Positions 34,053-42,311 of a stretch of 64,000 nucleotides of DNA are shown here, in pieces. The stretch lies in the NCBI GenBank assembly GCA_029250885.1, contig JAQXEK010000010.1, positions 62,001 through 126,000 of the forward strand. Reading direction: 5' to 3'. How positions within the stretch are numbered: the first letter of the stretch is position 1; each line of letters starts with the position of its first letter. The DNA comes from Planctomycetota bacterium. Its GTDB lineage: Bacteria; Planctomycetota; UBA1135; GCA-002686595. The translations under genes and the position numbers were made by a program. The notes beneath the pieces were generated by a model. It saw only the letters and a program-made list of their open reading frames with translations. It did no database searches and was not told where the DNA came from.

Positions 34053-35396
34053 ATGGCCTCCCCCACATCCTTAACAGGCTCTACGGGCCTCCTACTCCAA
34101 CCCGACCTGCCCCTTTGCCAGACCGAGCTGCCCCTCGATTGGTATCAGGAAGAGTTCAAGCCCTACGCGGAGGAGTTCCAGGCGCTTCCAGACCGCCTGC
34201 CGGGGACGATATTCCCCTGGCTCGACAGCTACGTGACGCCGGCCATGGACCACTTCGGCGACTCGCTATTGTTGCTGGCCCACTTTTACATGGGCGGCGA
34301 GATCGTGAAGCTCGTCGAGCGCTATGGCGGCAGTGTCAGTGATTCCTACGCCTTGGCGTTGAAGGCGCGCGAGGCCCCCGAAAAGAAGGTCATCGTAGAG
34401 TCCGCCGTGCACTTCATGGCCGAGTCCATCGCTTTGCTGGCCAACGACGACCAGGACGTTTGGATCACCAACCCCAAGGCTGGCTGCACTATGGAGATGC
34501 TGGCCAAGGACCACATGGTGCTGCCCGTCTTCGACCAACTCGAGGAGCGCTTTGGCGACGACCTCGTAGCGATCTCCTACATGAACACCAGCGGCCGCAT
34601 CAAGGCCATCGCGGGTCGCACGGGCGGCGCGGTCTGCACCAGCTCGAATGCGCACCTCGTGGTGGACTGGGCGCGCAAACAGGGCAAGAAGATTGTCTTC
34701 ATCCCCGACCAACACCTTGGCCGAAACACCGCCGCTAAGCTGGGCATGGACCTAGACAAGCTGCACCTACTTCCGGACCCTCAAGGGGGCGCCATTCACC
34801 TGGAGAACGCCGAACTCGATCGCATCGCAGATTCCGAGATGGTGCTCTGGGCTTCGTCCTGTGGGGTGCACACGATCTTCTCCGGCGACATGGTGCGCTG
34901 GTGGCAGGAGCGCGGCTGGACCGTGCTGATCCACCCGGAGTCCCCCTTAGATGCGGTCAGTGCAGCCGACGGCGCGGGCTCCACAGATTATCTCTGGAAG
35001 GCCGTGCAAAACGCTAAGCCCGGCACCAAGCTGGCCATCGGAACCGAGGGCCACTTTGTGCGCAACGCCGCCGAGCTCGGCAAGCAGAACGGCGTCGAGA
35101 TCGTGCACATCGCGGACCTTCCCCGGGACGCCGTAGACTCGAATGGCAAGCCCTTCGCCTCGGCGGGTTGCGGCTGTGCGACCATGAGCCGCAATGACCC
35201 GCCCCACCTAGCCGGGATGCTGGACCTCTTGCGCAAGGGCGAGGCACCGGACATCAACCGCGTGCTCGCCGGCGACAGCGTGGACGAGATCACCATGCGC
35301 CGCGAACGCTTAGACGATGACGAGCGCAGTGAGCTCACGGACTACGCGCGCGTGAGCCTCGAGCGCATGATCGACATTGTGAACGCCGCCAAGTAG
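34053..35396 (+). CDS. nadA: Quinolinate synthase
   Basis: 447 residues from the ATG at 34053. Catalyses the condensation of iminoaspartate with dihydroxyacetone phosphate to quinolinate in NAD synthesis, using a 4Fe-4S cluster. The three cluster cysteines are seen in NPKAGCTMEM, WASSCGVHTIF and SAGCGCATMSRN. Family features LLAHFYMGGEI, ISYMNTSGRIKA, ICTSSNA-type (VCTSSNAHLVV) and FIPDQHLGRN are present. Its length (447) is typical of the long NadA type. No nadB or nadC gene is adjacent. A terminator hairpin follows. Confidence 0.97.
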   Translation: MASPTSLTGSTGLLLQPDLPLCQTELPLDWYQEEFKPYAEEFQALPDRLPGTIFPWLDSYVTPAMDHFGDSLLLLAHFYMGGEIVKLVERYGGSVSDSYALALKAREAPEKKVIVESAVHFMAESIALLANDDQDVWITNPKAGCTMEMLAKDHMVLPVFDQLEERFGDDLVAISYMNTSGRIKAIAGRTGGAVCTSSNAHLVVDWARKQGKKIVFIPDQHLGRNTAAKLGMDLDKLHLLPDPQGGAIHLENAELDRIADSEMVLWASSCGVHTIFSGDMVRWWQERGWTVLIHPESPLDAVSAADGAGSTDYLWKAVQNAKPGTKLAIGTEGHFVRNAAELGKQNGVEIVHIADLPRDAVDSNGKPFASAGCGCATMSRNDPPHLAGMLDLLRKGEAPDINRVLAGDSVDEITMRRERLDDDERSELTDYARVSLERMIDIVNAAK

Positions 35397-35444
35397 CCCT
35401 AGCGGCCCAGAAATAGTCACAAGACAAGGCCCATGCCTACGAAA

Positions 35445-35487
35445 CAGAGCGTCCCGCAACTTCAAATCGAAGCTGCGGGACGCTCTG
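35445..35487. terminator. Bidirectional hairpin between nadA and cupin gene
   Basis: A 14-bp stem (CAGAGCGTCCCGCA with its complement) continues into a 4-bp inner stem and a small loop. It lies between convergent nadA and the cupin gene, 48 nt after nadA and about 24 nt beyond the cupin gene's stop, and so probably ends both transcripts. Confidence 0.8.
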
Positions 35488-35511
35488 CTTTGATCGCAGG
35501 GCGAGCAGGTC

Positions 35512-36051
35512 CTAGCCCTTCTCGATCTCCCAGCAGTCCGTGCCGAAGTGGTCCCAGGGCAGGCGCCCTTCGTCACAGGTGTCGTCGATCGCAAACTGCA
35601 CATCGACGAAGTAGATGATTGCACTGGGTGCAGCCGGGCGCAGATTGCGGCATCCGTGGGCGACGCCAGGGGGAATGCGCACTAGGCGTGAGTTGCCGTC
35701 GCCAAGGACGATGCGGCGCACCTGGCCCTCGGTGGGCGATCCCTCGCGCACGTCCGCTAGGACAAGGAGCATCTTGTCCCCGGGCGGCACGTACCAGACG
35801 TCCGTCTGGCGCTTGTGCAGATGGAATGCCTTCACAGCGCCGGGCTCGACAACGCTGTAATTCATCTGGCGAGCCTCGAAGCCCTCCATGCCTGCCAGCA
35901 TGCCGCCATCGAAGCGGCCGAGCTCGGTCATGGCCCCGCCATCGTCGTTGAAGCGCCGCAGATTGACGATCTCAACGCCCTCGATCATGGGCACGGGGGA
36001 GTAATCCTGGACAGAGTAGGCGGCGGCGGCCTTGGCGTTAAACGAAGTCAT
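35512..36051 (-). CDS. RmlC-like cupin, dTDP-4-dehydrorhamnose 3,5-epimerase family
   Basis: 179 residues with the RmlC-like cupin fold. The features NYSVVEPGAVKAFHLHKRQTDVWYVPPGDKMLLVLAD (central cupin strands with the His pair) and IPPGVAHGCRN are close to the epimerase core. True RmlC enzymes have a His/Asp catalytic dyad and act on dTDP-sugars. No rml operon genes are adjacent, so a role in nucleotide-sugar modification is only likely. It is convergent with nadA. Confidence 0.8.
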   Translation of the reverse strand: MTSFNAKAAAAYSVQDYSPVPMIEGVEIVNLRRFNDDGGAMTELGRFDGGMLAGMEGFEARQMNYSVVEPGAVKAFHLHKRQTDVWYVPPGDKMLLVLADVREGSPTEGQVRRIVLGDGNSRLVRIPPGVAHGCRNLRPAAPSAIIYFVDVQFAIDDTCDEGRLPWDHFGTDCWEIEKG

Positions 36052-36283
36052 AGTGGGAATCGAGGGGGATGAGAAGCGGCGTCTGGGCAGCCGAATCGTA
36101 GGAATCGCTCCTAAGAACGGACCATAGGTTCGTCGATCTTAGGGAAAACCGCAAGCCCCACTACCGAGGTCTGGCCTTTGCCACCTAAAATGGAGTGCGA
36201 ACCTAGGCCCACAGCGAGCCCCTTCGCAAGCGGCTGCTCCCCAACGCGGCCGACACCAAGATTCCGCAAATCCCTGATTCGAT

Positions 36284-36910
36284 ATGCCAGACACGAACAA
36301 CGATATGCCCTCCGAAGACGCCGCCCCAGAAGAGGAGCTCGCTCCATACTTGATCGAGGCCGCCCGCTCTTCCCGCTCCAAGTGCCGCACCTGCAAGCGC
36401 AAGATCGACAAGGACTTGCTGCGCATCGGTATCTTGCTCGAGGGCCCCTACGGAACCGGCTACCTCTGGCACCACCTGACCTGTGCCGCCCGCCGCCGCT
36501 TTGAAGACGTCGAGGCCGCCTACGAAGACGTGTCCTGGGACGAAGGCCTCGAGGTGCCCCAGCTTGCCGAACTAAAGAAGCTGCAAGAGGCTGCCGAGAA
36601 GAAGAAAGCTGACAAAAAGGAAGCTCCCTGGGCCGAACGCGCCAAGAGTGGGCGCAGCAAGTGCAAGCACTGCGAAGAGCCCATCGCCAAGGACAGCTGG
36701 CGCATTATCCTGGATCGCGAGGTCGAGTTCTTTGGCCAGGTGCGCACAGCCCAGGTCAACATCCACCCCGCGTGTGTCGCGGCCGAGCTGGCTTCGGACG
36801 ACTGCGCCACGGAGATCGACGGCTTCGCAGACCTGCTGCGCGACAACAGCAAGGTTCTAAGCGAGGATGACGTAACGGAGATCCTCGAGCTGATCGGCGA
36901 ACTCTACTAG
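36284..36910 (+). CDS. Tandem PARP-type zinc-finger protein
   Basis: 208 residues made of two PARP-type zinc fingers. Finger 1 (about residues 24-72) has SRSKCRTCKRKIDKDLLRIG and WHHLTC, with ligands C34, C37, H64, C67. Finger 2 (about 118-168) has AKSGRSKCKHCEEPIAKD and IHPAC, with ligands C127, C130, H161, C164. The spacing and flanking residues match eukaryotic PARP1 and DNA ligase III fingers. A charged linker (EAAEKKKADKKEAPW) joins them and an acidic helix closes the protein. No ADP-ribosyltransferase or ligase domain is present, so it may be a stand-alone DNA-binding or damage-sensing factor. Ends before a terminator. Confidence 0.88.
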   Translation: MPDTNNDMPSEDAAPEEELAPYLIEAARSSRSKCRTCKRKIDKDLLRIGILLEGPYGTGYLWHHLTCAARRRFEDVEAAYEDVSWDEGLEVPQLAELKKLQEAAEKKKADKKEAPWAERAKSGRSKCKHCEEPIAKDSWRIILDREVEFFGQVRTAQVNIHPACVAAELASDDCATEIDGFADLLRDNSKVLSEDDVTEILELIGELY

Positions 36911-36930
36911 TCCAAACCCAGCAGGATTGC

Positions 36931-36964
36931 GAAGAGGCCGGAGCTGAGTGGCTCCGGCCTCTTC
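36931..36964. terminator. Bidirectional hairpin between zinc-finger and GT2 genes
   Basis: A perfect 14-bp stem (GAAGAGGCCGGAGC with its complement) with a 6-nt loop lies between convergent genes: 20 nt after the zinc-finger stop and 13 nt beyond the GT2 stop. Serves both strands. Confidence 0.85.
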
Positions 36965-36977
36965 CATTGGTAGCGGC

Positions 36978-37931
36978 CTAGGAGGGGTGAGACTTCCCGA
37001 GGCGCGCCGCGAGCCGCTCCTTAGTTACACGCCGGCCAACAAGCCCATCGTAGGTACCCCGCGCCTTGGCAATCACGCCGGGTAGACGACCCGTTAAAAG
37101 CCCGACCAAAAATAGAGGTAGCAGCGTGGCCACGTCGAATACGAAGAAGCCAAGCCAACGCCCAGCCGTTCCGTGGCGGCGTAGGAACCAGACCGTGTTC
37201 ACCCCCATCATGTACTTTCGGCCTGGGCCGTAGACGCCACCAGTGGAGTGGTGTGGTGCGTGCAGGGCATGCACGTCTCCGGCAAGCTTGACTCCAAATC
37301 CCGCCTGTTTAGCGGACAGGCAAAAGTCCACATCCTCGTGGTAGGCAAAGTAATCGCCGTCAAAGAGCCCGGCCTTCGCGAAGACCTCGCGGCGCACGAG
37401 CATCGCACAGCCCGCCACATAGTCTACGTCCTGTAGGCCCTGCCACTCGGGGCCGTCGGGTTTGCCGTGGCCCAACAAGACCGACAGGTTCTGCCGGTAG
37501 GTCATCTTGCCACCGGCGCACCAGACACGGCTCAAATCCTGGCGGTAGAGCACCCTCGGCCCCGTAATCCCAACCGTTGGATCCTGGTCGAAGACCTGGA
37601 TTAGATGATCGACCACCCCCTTCGGTAGCACCACATCGTTATTAACAAGCAGCACACAGTCCGTCTCGGGAAGATCAAGGGCGCGCTGAATTCCCACGTT
37701 AACCCCATCGCCAAACCCGATATTGCTTCCGTTCTGAATCGAATGAATCCCTGGATAAGCCTCGACAACGAGTTCATAGGAGCCGTCAGTCGACGCGTTG
37801 TCCACGAAGATAATCTCTCCAGGCTCGAGCCCCTGGTCCAAGAGCGAGCCCATGCAGTCAAGGTTCAGCTCGCCCCCGTTCCAATTGAGCACTACAGCGA
37901 CGACCTTCAAGAGCCTTGCCTCACGAGGCAT
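36978..37931 (-). CDS. Glycosyltransferase family 2
   Basis: 317 residues from the ATG at 37931. GT-A fold N-terminus VVAVVLNWNGGELNLDC, the metal-binding VDNASTDGS and LLVNNDVVLP, a late acceptor motif FDGDYFAYHEDVDFCLSAKQAG, and one or two membrane segments near the C-terminus (GFFVFDVATLLPLFLVGLL). It probably adds a sugar to an envelope polysaccharide or lipid carrier. The start overlaps the xseA stop by 11 nt; an in-frame ATG 45 nt upstream would overlap more. It is the last gene of the HEAT-xseA operon. Confidence 0.88.
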   Translation of the reverse strand: MPREARLLKVVAVVLNWNGGELNLDCMGSLLDQGLEPGEIIFVDNASTDGSYELVVEAYPGIHSIQNGSNIGFGDGVNVGIQRALDLPETDCVLLVNNDVVLPKGVVDHLIQVFDQDPTVGITGPRVLYRQDLSRVWCAGGKMTYRQNLSVLLGHGKPDGPEWQGLQDVDYVAGCAMLVRREVFAKAGLFDGDYFAYHEDVDFCLSAKQAGFGVKLAGDVHALHAPHHSTGGVYGPGRKYMMGVNTVWFLRRHGTAGRWLGFFVFDVATLLPLFLVGLLTGRLPGVIAKARGTYDGLVGRRVTKERLAARLGKSHPS

Positions 37932-39351
37932 CTCCTTCCGAGCGGGCCTGCACAACTTCCGTGACCTGGGAGACAACCTGACCGGCGGCTAAGCGCGTCT
38001 CGATCGAGTCCCCCACAGCCACCTGAACTGCATCCTGGAGGGCCTGGCCGCCATTAGTAGTTGTGATCGAATAGCCGCGCCCCAGAACCCGCAGAGGCGA
38101 GACCGCATCCAAGCTACGCGCAAGGAACTGCATGCGGCGCTCGGCCTTCTCCGGCAGCAAGCCCGCCTGGCGGAGCAGCCTCTTGCCCAGGCTCTGTACG
38201 CGCTGGGAGTCGATGGTGAGCCGAGTCAGAGGACTTGCCCGATCGATGCGCGCCTCGAGGCTTGAGACTGCTAACGATGCGCGCTGGATGTACCCATCGG
38301 CCGCTAGGTTGGACCGGCGCAGCAGCGCGCCGAGGGAGCGCTCGCGGTCCCCAAGGATCCAGCTCGGGTTGACTAGTACCCTGGAAGTTGCGCAGGAATC
38401 CAACCTGCGCTCGCGCCTCTCAAGATGGTCCTCGACCGCGCGGTCTAGGTATCCCGCTACGCGCTCGATGCGCTCGGTGAGGGCGGCGCGATCCGGGAAG
38501 ACGATCTGCGCGGCGTCCGTGGGCGTGTGGGCGCGCCGGTCCCCTACAAAGTCCGCCAAGGTTGTATCGCTTTCGTGGCCAACGCCAACGACCACAGGCA
38601 CAGGGGAGCGCCAGATCGCCTCGGCCACCACGCGCTCATTAAAGCACCAAAGGTCTTCGAGAGATCCCCCGCCACGGGTCACCACGACCACATCGACGCC
38701 GCTACTCGAGAGGGCATCTATCGCCTGCGCGATCTGCTTCGCAGCAGCGGGCCCTTGCACAGGGGTGTGGCAGAGCCGTACCGGGTAGCCCGCCCAGCGC
38801 AGGGTCCGGGTGCGTAAGAAGTCGCGCAGGGCAGCTGCATCGCGACTCGTCACGACGCCAATGCTGTTGGGCATGGCGGGGATCTCGCGGCGCCGGTCGA
38901 ACCAGCCCTTCTCCTTGAGCTCAGCCTTTAGCTTCTCCAGCTTCAGCAGCTCCTGTCCAATGCCGACGGGTTCAATCGAATCCACGATCAAGCTGTATCC
39001 GCCCCGGGGCGCATACACATCTAACTTGCCGCGCACGATGATCTTGTCGCCCTCCTTCGGTCGCAGCCCCTTGGTCGCGGACTCGACCTTGCCCTTCCAG
39101 AGGATGCAAGAGATGCTGGCGCCGGAGTCCTTCAAGGTGAAGTAAATGTGGCCCGATGCCGCCTTCGTGGCACGGGTCATCTCCCCCTCCACGGCCATGC
39201 CGCCGACGCCGGTCAAGGCAGACTTAATGCGGGCGGTCGCCTCGGTCACGGACAGGGTACTCGCCTTGGCAGGCTTCTCTGTCTTGGGTGCCTCTCCCGC
39301 GAGCATCTGGTCAAAGAGCCCGGGTGAGGCCGGTTTCGGGTCCTTGGCCAT
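37921..39351 (-). CDS. xseA: Exodeoxyribonuclease VII large subunit
   Basis: 476 residues. XseA is the large subunit of the single-strand DNA exonuclease used in mismatch repair and recombination. An OB-fold N-terminal region (VGGMAVEGEMTRATKAASGHIYFTLKDSGASISCILWKG) precedes the catalytic domain with IGVVTSRDAAALRDFLRT, GVDVVVVTRGGGSLEDLWCFNERVVAEAI and VVVGVGHESDTTLADFVGDRRAHTPTDAAQ. About 40 N-terminal residues are extra. No xseB gene was identified next to it. It follows the 369-residue membrane-anchored unknown by about 86 nt and is followed by the overlapping GT2 gene. Confidence 0.95.
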   Translation of the reverse strand: MAKDPKPASPGLFDQMLAGEAPKTEKPAKASTLSVTEATARIKSALTGVGGMAVEGEMTRATKAASGHIYFTLKDSGASISCILWKGKVESATKGLRPKEGDKIIVRGKLDVYAPRGGYSLIVDSIEPVGIGQELLKLEKLKAELKEKGWFDRRREIPAMPNSIGVVTSRDAAALRDFLRTRTLRWAGYPVRLCHTPVQGPAAAKQIAQAIDALSSSGVDVVVVTRGGGSLEDLWCFNERVVAEAIWRSPVPVVVGVGHESDTTLADFVGDRRAHTPTDAAQIVFPDRAALTERIERVAGYLDRAVEDHLERRERRLDSCATSRVLVNPSWILGDRERSLGALLRRSNLAADGYIQRASLAVSSLEARIDRASPLTRLTIDSQRVQSLGKRLLRQAGLLPEKAERRMQFLARSLDAVSPLRVLGRGYSITTTNGGQALQDAVQVAVGDSIETRLAAGQVVSQVTEVVQARSEGDAS

Positions 39352-39437
39352 GCCCTGTTATCGCCGCCTTGTCGCGCCGGGTCAATGGCCCGTGCGCTTC
39401 AATCGCAGATCAAGCCGCAAATACTGGTGCCGCAACC

Positions 39438-40547
39438 TTACTCGGCGGCTTCGCTGAGTCCCGGCAGGGGCTTGGCCTTCCACTGATCTTGATCCGCCTT
39501 GGGCAGGTAGATCTGGAATCGTCCACGCAGGAAGGCAGTCTTCTCGTCACCTCGCATGCTGGCTCCGTCCTCTAAAAGAATAGTAGCCCCGCGGTCCCCT
39601 AAGCTGATCGTCCCCGTGTCCGCAAAGATGTGCCGCGTGGAGAGCCCGGCGGGCGAGTACTCCACCAGGTGCAGGCCCCGCAGCTTGCTCTTAAGGACGC
39701 CATCAATGTGCTTAATCTTGTAGTACCCATTGATCGAATCCTGGCGCAGCAGTTTATTGAGTCGTTCTCGCAGGGGCTCGAGCTCCCAGTTGCCATCGTC
39801 GATGCCACTCGGGGTGGCCTGGCCGGCTTGGAAGTCCGGGAAGAGGCCGGGCATCGCCTCGATCCAAGGCCATGGGTCCACAAAGTTAAACGGTATGCGC
39901 CGCAGGTCAAAGGGCGTGCCAAAGCCGCCGTGGGTCTCACGGCCGTCGATCAGAATCATGGTCACCGTGCGCGCGGTCACACTCGCTTCCATATGAATAC
40001 TCTTCGCAGAGATGGAGCCAACTAAACGCCCCCGATCGTCAAGCATGCGGAAGACCACGGGGCCCATCCGGCCAGCCTGCATGCGCCCGGCTTCCAGAAG
40101 GTCTAGGCTGTGGATTCCCTCGGCCACCATAAGATTGTTGAGGCTGACGCCAAGCTCGCTAGCCTGGAGGGCCAACGGATCCGGAGCAGGGGGCATCTCG
40201 GTCGCATCCTGCTCGGGATCGATCTTATCCAGCAATCCCGCAGCGCGAAGTACGCCCTGGGGGTCTAGGCCCGAGATTACATTCTGCCAAAGTACGAACT
40301 CCTGCTCCTGTGCAAAACGCCGCTCCTCTGAGACCGTCAGTTCGTATTCGAGGTTTGCGACGCGCTTGGAGAGGGCCGCGTTCTCTTGGGTCAAAAGATC
40401 GTTCTGAAGATGGACCTCTTGGCTCTGCCATGCTGAGGACATCTGGGTGGGCGCGCTCTGCATTTGAACGATGCTCACACCTGCAGCCAGGCTGATTCCA
40501 AGGGACAGGCTACCGAGACCCAGTCGATATAGGAGTGCGCGCTTCAT
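39438..40547 (-). CDS. Unknown N-terminally anchored coiled-coil protein
   Basis: 369 residues. An N-terminal hydrophobic segment (LYRLGLGSLSLGISLAAGVSIV) serves as signal or anchor. A heptad-rich stretch follows (LLTQENAALSKRVANLEYELTVSEERRFAQEQEF, about residues 50-85), predicting a coiled coil, then an unrecognised domain of about 240 residues. No catalytic motif was recognised. It is 4 nt downstream of the 223-residue gene, which overlaps the HEAT-repeat gene, so these three are one transcription unit ahead of xseA. Function unknown. Confidence 0.7.
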   Translation of the reverse strand: MKRALLYRLGLGSLSLGISLAAGVSIVQMQSAPTQMSSAWQSQEVHLQNDLLTQENAALSKRVANLEYELTVSEERRFAQEQEFVLWQNVISGLDPQGVLRAAGLLDKIDPEQDATEMPPAPDPLALQASELGVSLNNLMVAEGIHSLDLLEAGRMQAGRMGPVVFRMLDDRGRLVGSISAKSIHMEASVTARTVTMILIDGRETHGGFGTPFDLRRIPFNFVDPWPWIEAMPGLFPDFQAGQATPSGIDDGNWELEPLRERLNKLLRQDSINGYYKIKHIDGVLKSKLRGLHLVEYSPAGLSTRHIFADTGTISLGDRGATILLEDGASMRGDEKTAFLRGRFQIYLPKADQDQWKAKPLPGLSEAAE

Positions 40548-40551
40548 GGTC

Positions 40552-41223
40552 TTAGTTGCCGGAGTTCTGGAGCATGGCCACGTGCTTGGGCAGGGCTTGG
40601 CCGTTGTAGCGAGCAGAGGTCAAGGAAAGGCTTGTGGCGCCAAGGGAGAGCTGCAGGTCACTGGCTTCCTCGGGGAGCTCGCCCCAGAGCACGAGCTGCT
40701 TGGGTGCGGCGCCTAGGCTGCTGGGAATGTGGAACAGGGCATCTAGGCTGGGCACGTGACTTGTGGCAACCGCCAGCAGCGCCTCGGCGTGGGCGGCCTC
40801 CTCGCCTGTGATCGTGACGAGTCCCGCATCCTTCGAGAGCAGCTCGCGCACCTCTTCAAACGCGCTCGACTGCTCGAAGTCGTCGCCGAACTGAACTTGT
40901 AAACGGAAGGGTGCTCCTGCTGGCAAGCCAAGCTTGGCGCCCAGGGCGTGGGCGTCGAAGGCCTGGCGCTCGGCGTCGCCGTGGAGTGGCGTCAGGCGTA
41001 ACTGGAAGCCCTTGGCCTCCAGCTCTGCGGGACCGCGCCAGCCAGCCACAATGTCCTGGTGCGGCTCGGGGAAGGCGACCTCGTCAACGGCAGGCTCCGC
41101 CCTGGAAGGTCTCTTGATCAGAGCTTGGGCGATAAGCCCACCAAAAACGAGCAAGAAGACAGCAAGAAAGAGTCCCTTGCCCGCTCGTGGGGATGAGCTG
41201 GAGTGGAGGAGGCTTGCTCTCAA
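40552..41223 (-). CDS. Unknown membrane-anchored protein
   Basis: 223 residues with one strong hydrophobic segment near the N-terminus (GLFLAVFLLVFGGLIAQALI) after a short Ser/Arg-rich tail, suggesting a single-pass anchor. The rest is a soluble domain of unrecognised fold. It overlaps the HEAT-protein gene by 4 nt (ATGA) and is followed 4 nt later by the 369-residue gene, which argues for translational coupling and a shared function. Confidence 0.68.
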   Translation of the reverse strand: MRASLLHSSSSPRAGKGLFLAVFLLVFGGLIAQALIKRPSRAEPAVDEVAFPEPHQDIVAGWRGPAELEAKGFQLRLTPLHGDAERQAFDAHALGAKLGLPAGAPFRLQVQFGDDFEQSSAFEEVRELLSKDAGLVTITGEEAAHAEALLAVATSHVPSLDALFHIPSSLGAAPKQLVLWGELPEEASDLQLSLGATSLSLTSARYNGQALPKHVAMLQNSGN

Positions 41224-42062
41224 TCTTCCTCTTCGTCCCAGTCGTTGCGCTTGTTCTTATTCCACCATTGCTGCCACTCCTGGAAGTCGCGGATCTTCTG
41301 ATCCGTGAGCTTTTGCAGGGTCGTGATGGTCGGAGGACCAATCACGTCGTAGCGCTCACGGGCGATGATATCTTCCGAGTCGCTGTCCACCGTCGACTTG
41401 ATCGGCATGATGATCTTGATCAAACGCTCGCAGACCTCCTTGCGTTCCTTTTGATCAATGGCCCGGAAGCGGCCCAAAGACTCGATTGCGGCACCTTGAA
41501 TCTTCGCGTCCTTGCTAGAGGTCAGCTTCAGTAGAGTGTCGACGGCCGACTCGTCTTCCGTCTTCCCTAAGGACAAGATCACCTGGCGGTGAACTGCGGG
41601 GTCGCTGGTCACCTTCTTGTCAAAGCAAAGCTTATTTAGAGACTTGACGCTCTCGGGTGCCATCTTTGAGAGGCATACAGCCGAAGCCATGGCCACAGTG
41701 TTAGCAGCCGTACCGTCGCGGTTTTCTTTGCGCTTTAGACCAAAGCCCTTCTGCAGGGACTTAACGATGTCGGCCTTGTCCTTCGGTCCGCAACCTTCGT
41801 ATTCCTTTAGAAGCATGTCCAACACCGCGATGGCATCAGGATCTTCCTTGCCCTTCTTGGTCAGGTGCCCCTCGAAGGTCTTGCGCATGTCTTTAATGTC
41901 GTCGCGCTTGTCGGGCACCTCATCTTCGTCTTCTAGAGCCGCTAGAAGCGCTGCGTTGACGGGATCGACCACAGCCTCCAAGTTCGCACTGGGTGCGCCG
42001 GTCGCTGCACCACACAGCGCGGCGAAGGTCAAGCAGGCAAGGGATCGTTTCAGCGTCTTCAT
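41220..42062 (-). CDS. Secreted HEAT-repeat-like protein
   Basis: 280 residues with a signal peptide (MKTLKRSLACLTFAALCGAATGA). The mature protein is helical with HEAT-like units, best seen in SDPAVHRQVILSLGKTEDESAVDTLLKLTSSKDAKIQGAAIESLGRFRAIDQKE. The C-terminus is Trp- and charge-rich (EWQQWWNKNKRNDWDEEED). It is the first gene of the unit that runs through two unknown membrane proteins to xseA and the GT2. Probably a periplasmic scaffold; inference. Confidence 0.75.
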   Translation of the reverse strand: MKTLKRSLACLTFAALCGAATGAPSANLEAVVDPVNAALLAALEDEDEVPDKRDDIKDMRKTFEGHLTKKGKEDPDAIAVLDMLLKEYEGCGPKDKADIVKSLQKGFGLKRKENRDGTAANTVAMASAVCLSKMAPESVKSLNKLCFDKKVTSDPAVHRQVILSLGKTEDESAVDTLLKLTSSKDAKIQGAAIESLGRFRAIDQKERKEVCERLIKIIMPIKSTVDSDSEDIIARERYDVIGPPTITTLQKLTDQKIRDFQEWQQWWNKNKRNDWDEEED

Positions 42063-42219
42063 AAGGGCTCCGGAATGGGTCTCGCGTCGGTCTTCCGATC
42101 AGGAAGGCGTGCAGTTCTACCTCAACTATCGCAGCAGGCTGCACGCTGTTACTAGTTTTACGGCACACAGGCCCCGTTCCTAGGTTTCTTGACGCCCAAA
42201 CCCCCATAAACCCACCGGG

Positions 42220-42244
42220 AAAACGGGATCTTTGCCCAATCCCG
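42220..42244 (-). terminator. Probable terminator after pabC
   Basis: On the minus strand a CGGGAT/ATCCCG stem with a 9-nt loop is followed by TTTT. It lies about 70 nt after the pabC stop and before the HEAT-protein gene, and is the clearest intrinsic-type signal there. Short stem, so moderate confidence. Confidence 0.55.
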
Positions 42245-42311
42245 GCGACAGACCTCCCGGTAAAAAAGATTCTAGGGGCCTACCCAGTAAACTTTTTCAA
42301 GCACCTCTTCC

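Noticed and set aside
33203..34342. 379-residue plus-strand open frame
   Set aside because: It overlaps the HAD gene in antisense and only its end overlaps the true nadA frame, so it is a high-GC shadow.
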